NCBI GenBank assembly: GCA_963931925.1
Contig: OZ007576.1
Span: 18,551,811 to 18,615,810 of the forward strand
DNA length: 64,000 bases
Direction of reading: 5' to 3'
Source of the DNA: Onchidella celtica
Taxonomy: Eukaryota; Mollusca; Gastropoda; Systellommatophora; Onchidiidae
The translations under genes were made by a program, and so were the position numbers. A model generated the notes under the pieces. It worked only from the letters and a program-made list of their open reading frames with translations, did no database searches and was not told where the DNA came from. This document shows positions 57,341 to 60,300 of the stretch, one piece after another; position 1 is the stretch's first letter, and each line of letters opens with the position of its first letter.

Positions 57341-60300
57341 CAGAGAGACAGACATACAGACAGATGGATGGGAGCATAGTAGTAGGTTTATCTCGGCTTA
57401 TGCCGTTTACCCCATCTAGCAATACGAGAAAATTAACCTCAAAACTTACAATTTCGCATTGAGAACCTCGGAAGCCAGTCAAACAGGTGCAAGTCCCTGG
57501 GGCAGGGCCGACACAGTTACCACTATTCTGACAGGGCGAAGCAGCGCAAGGGTACTCAGTGGTCGTCCGTGCAGTCGTGGAAGTGACCGGTGGAGCAGGT
57601 GTCGCTGAAGATGCCGACGACGTAGATGACGAGGCTGTCATGGTCGAGTCAGATGTTGTAGTAGATTGTGTTGTTGTTGCTGATCCTGTTGACGTTGGAC
57701 TGTTTGTCTGGGTGGTAGATGCAGTAGTTGTGTCAGAGGCCGTTGATGATGGTGGTTGTGAAGGTGTTGTTGTTGTTGTTGTGTTGTAATATGGAGTAGT
57801 TGTTGTATTGGCTGGTGTTGGTAATGTTTGTGATGCGTTTGTTGCAACAACCGGTGTTGTTGTTGTTGTTTGGTTGGTGGTAGTAGTCGGGGCGTTTGTT
57901 GTTGCTGTTGTTGTTGCAAATGGTGTTGTTGTCTGTTGACCAGTGGTTGTAGCGGGAGCGTTTGTTGTTGTTGTTGTCGCTGTTGTATTTGGAAGTGTTG
58001 TTGTTGTTGGGAGTGATGTTGTTGACTGGTTCGTAGTAGAAGTAGGAGAGTTTGTTGTTGTTGTTGCAAGTGGTGTTGTTGTTGGTTGATTAGTGGTTGT
58101 AGTTGGGATATTTGTTGTAGTTGCAAGTGGTGTTGTTGTTGGTTGATTAGTGGTTGTAGTTGCTACATTTGTTGTTGTTGCAAGTGGTGTTGTTGTTGGT
58201 TGATTAGTGGTAGTAGTTGGGATATTTGTTGTTGGGACATTTGTTGTTGTTGTTGGTTGATTTGTAGTTGTAGTTGGGATATTTGTTGTTGTTGCAAGTG
58301 GTGTTGTTGTTGGTTGATTGGTGGTTGTAGTTGGGACATTTGTTGTTGTTGCAAGTGGTGTTGTTGTTGGTTGATTAGTGGTTGTAGCTGGGATATTTGT
58401 TGTAGTTGCAAGTGGTGTTGTTGTTGGTTGATTAGTGGTTGTAGTTGGGACATTTGTTGTTGTTGCAAGTGGTGTTGTTGTTGGTTGATTAGTGGTTGTA
58501 GTTGGGACGTTTGTTGTAGTTGCAAGTGGTGTTGTTGTTGGTTGATTAGTGGTTGTAGTTGGGACATTTGTCGTTGTTGCTAGTGGTGTTGTTGTTGGTT
58601 GATTAGTGGTTGTAGTTGGGATATTTGTTGTAGTTGCAAGTGGTGTTGTTGTTGGTTGATTAATGGTTGTAATTGGGACATTTGTTGTTGTTGCAAGTGG
58701 TGTTGTTGTTGGTTGATTAGTGGTTGTAGTTGGGATATTTGTTGTTGTTGCAAGTGGTGTTGTGGTTGGTTGATTAGTGGTTGTAGTTGGGATATTTGTT
58801 GTTGGGACATTTGTTGTTGTTGTTGGTTGATCAGGACTTGTAGTTGGAGCGTTTGGTGTTGGAAATGGTATTGTGGTTTGTTGCTCAATGGTTGTAGTTG
58901 GAGCGTTTGTTGTTGTTGGACTTGGCGATGCACCTAGGGTGGATATGCCAGAAGAGCCTGTTCCCGAAATTGTGGATGGATTTGTCGGTACTGGTGAAGT
59001 CGGTGGCGCGGAAAGTACTGTTGTTATTAGTATTGTCGAAGGCGGTGGTGCTGTTGCAGTTGGTACCCCTGCTGTGTGGAGTGGTGGTGGAGCAGTTGTT
59101 GGCATTGTCAGCACAGTTGTTGATGCTGGTGATATTACTACTGTTGTTGTAGACAATGATGCTGTCGGTTTTAGTGTTGGTGATGTGGCTGTTGATAAGA
59201 CTCCGGATGTTGTTGAAAATGCTGATGGCGTCAGAGGAGTTGATGTTGTTATAACAGAAGGTGTCATTGTTGTTGGGGGCTGTGATGTAACTGATGCAGA
59301 TCCTGTGGTTGAATTGTTTCCTAAGCTTGTTGACTGTACTGTTGTTTGTGGCACAGTTATTGTTTGGGGCACTGTGGTTGTTTGTGGCACTGTTGTGGTT
59401 GTTGTTTGTGGCAGGGCTGTAGTCACCGTTTGTGGGACTGTTATAGTTGCTGTTTGTGGACTTGTAGTAGTTGTTGTTTGTGGCAGAGCTGTAGTCATTG
59501 TTTGTGGAACTGTTGTGGTTGTTATTTGTGGCAGGGCTTTAGTCACCGTTTGTGGGACTGTTATAGTTGCTGTTTGTGGACATGTAGTAGTTGTTGTTTG
59601 TGGCAGAGCTGTGGTCATTCTTTGTGGCACTGTTGTAGTTGTTGAATGTGGCAGACCTGTAGTCATTGTTTGTGAGACTGGTGTAGTTGCTGTGTGTGGG
59701 ACTGTTCTGGTCATTGTTTGTTGCACCGTTGTTGTTGTTGTTTGTGACAGTGCTGTAGTTATTGTATGCGGCACTGTTGTAGTTGTTGTTTGTGGAATTT
59801 TGGTAGCTGTTGTTTGTGGTAGAGCTGTAGACATTGTTTGTGGCACTGTTGTGGTTGTTGATTGTGGCAGTGCTGTAGTCACCATTTGTGGGACTGTTGT
59901 AGTTGTTGTTTGTGGCACTGTTGTAATCATTTCCTGTGGAATTGTAGTAGTTGTTGTTTGTGGCAAAGCTGTAGTCATTATTTGTGGAACTGTTGTGGTT
60001 GTTGTTTTTGGCAGTACTGTGGTCACTGTTTGTGGGACTGGTGTAGTTGCTGTTTGTGGAACATTTGAGGCCATTGTTTGTTGCACTGTTGTGGTTGTAT
60101 TTTGTGGCAGTACTGTAGTTATTGTATGTGACACTGATGTAGTTGTTGTTTGTGGCACCGGTGTAGTCATTGTTTGTGGAATTGTAGTGGTTGTTGTTTG
60201 TGGCAGAGCTGTAGTTATTGTTTGTGGCACTGTAGTTGATTGTGGCAGAGGTGTAGTCACTGTTTGTGGCACTGTTGTGGTTGTTGATTGTGGCGGAGCT

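Noticed and set aside
57638-58933. Gln/His-rich frames on the minus strand
   Set aside because: They are frame-shifted readings of the same 19-residue mucin repeat.
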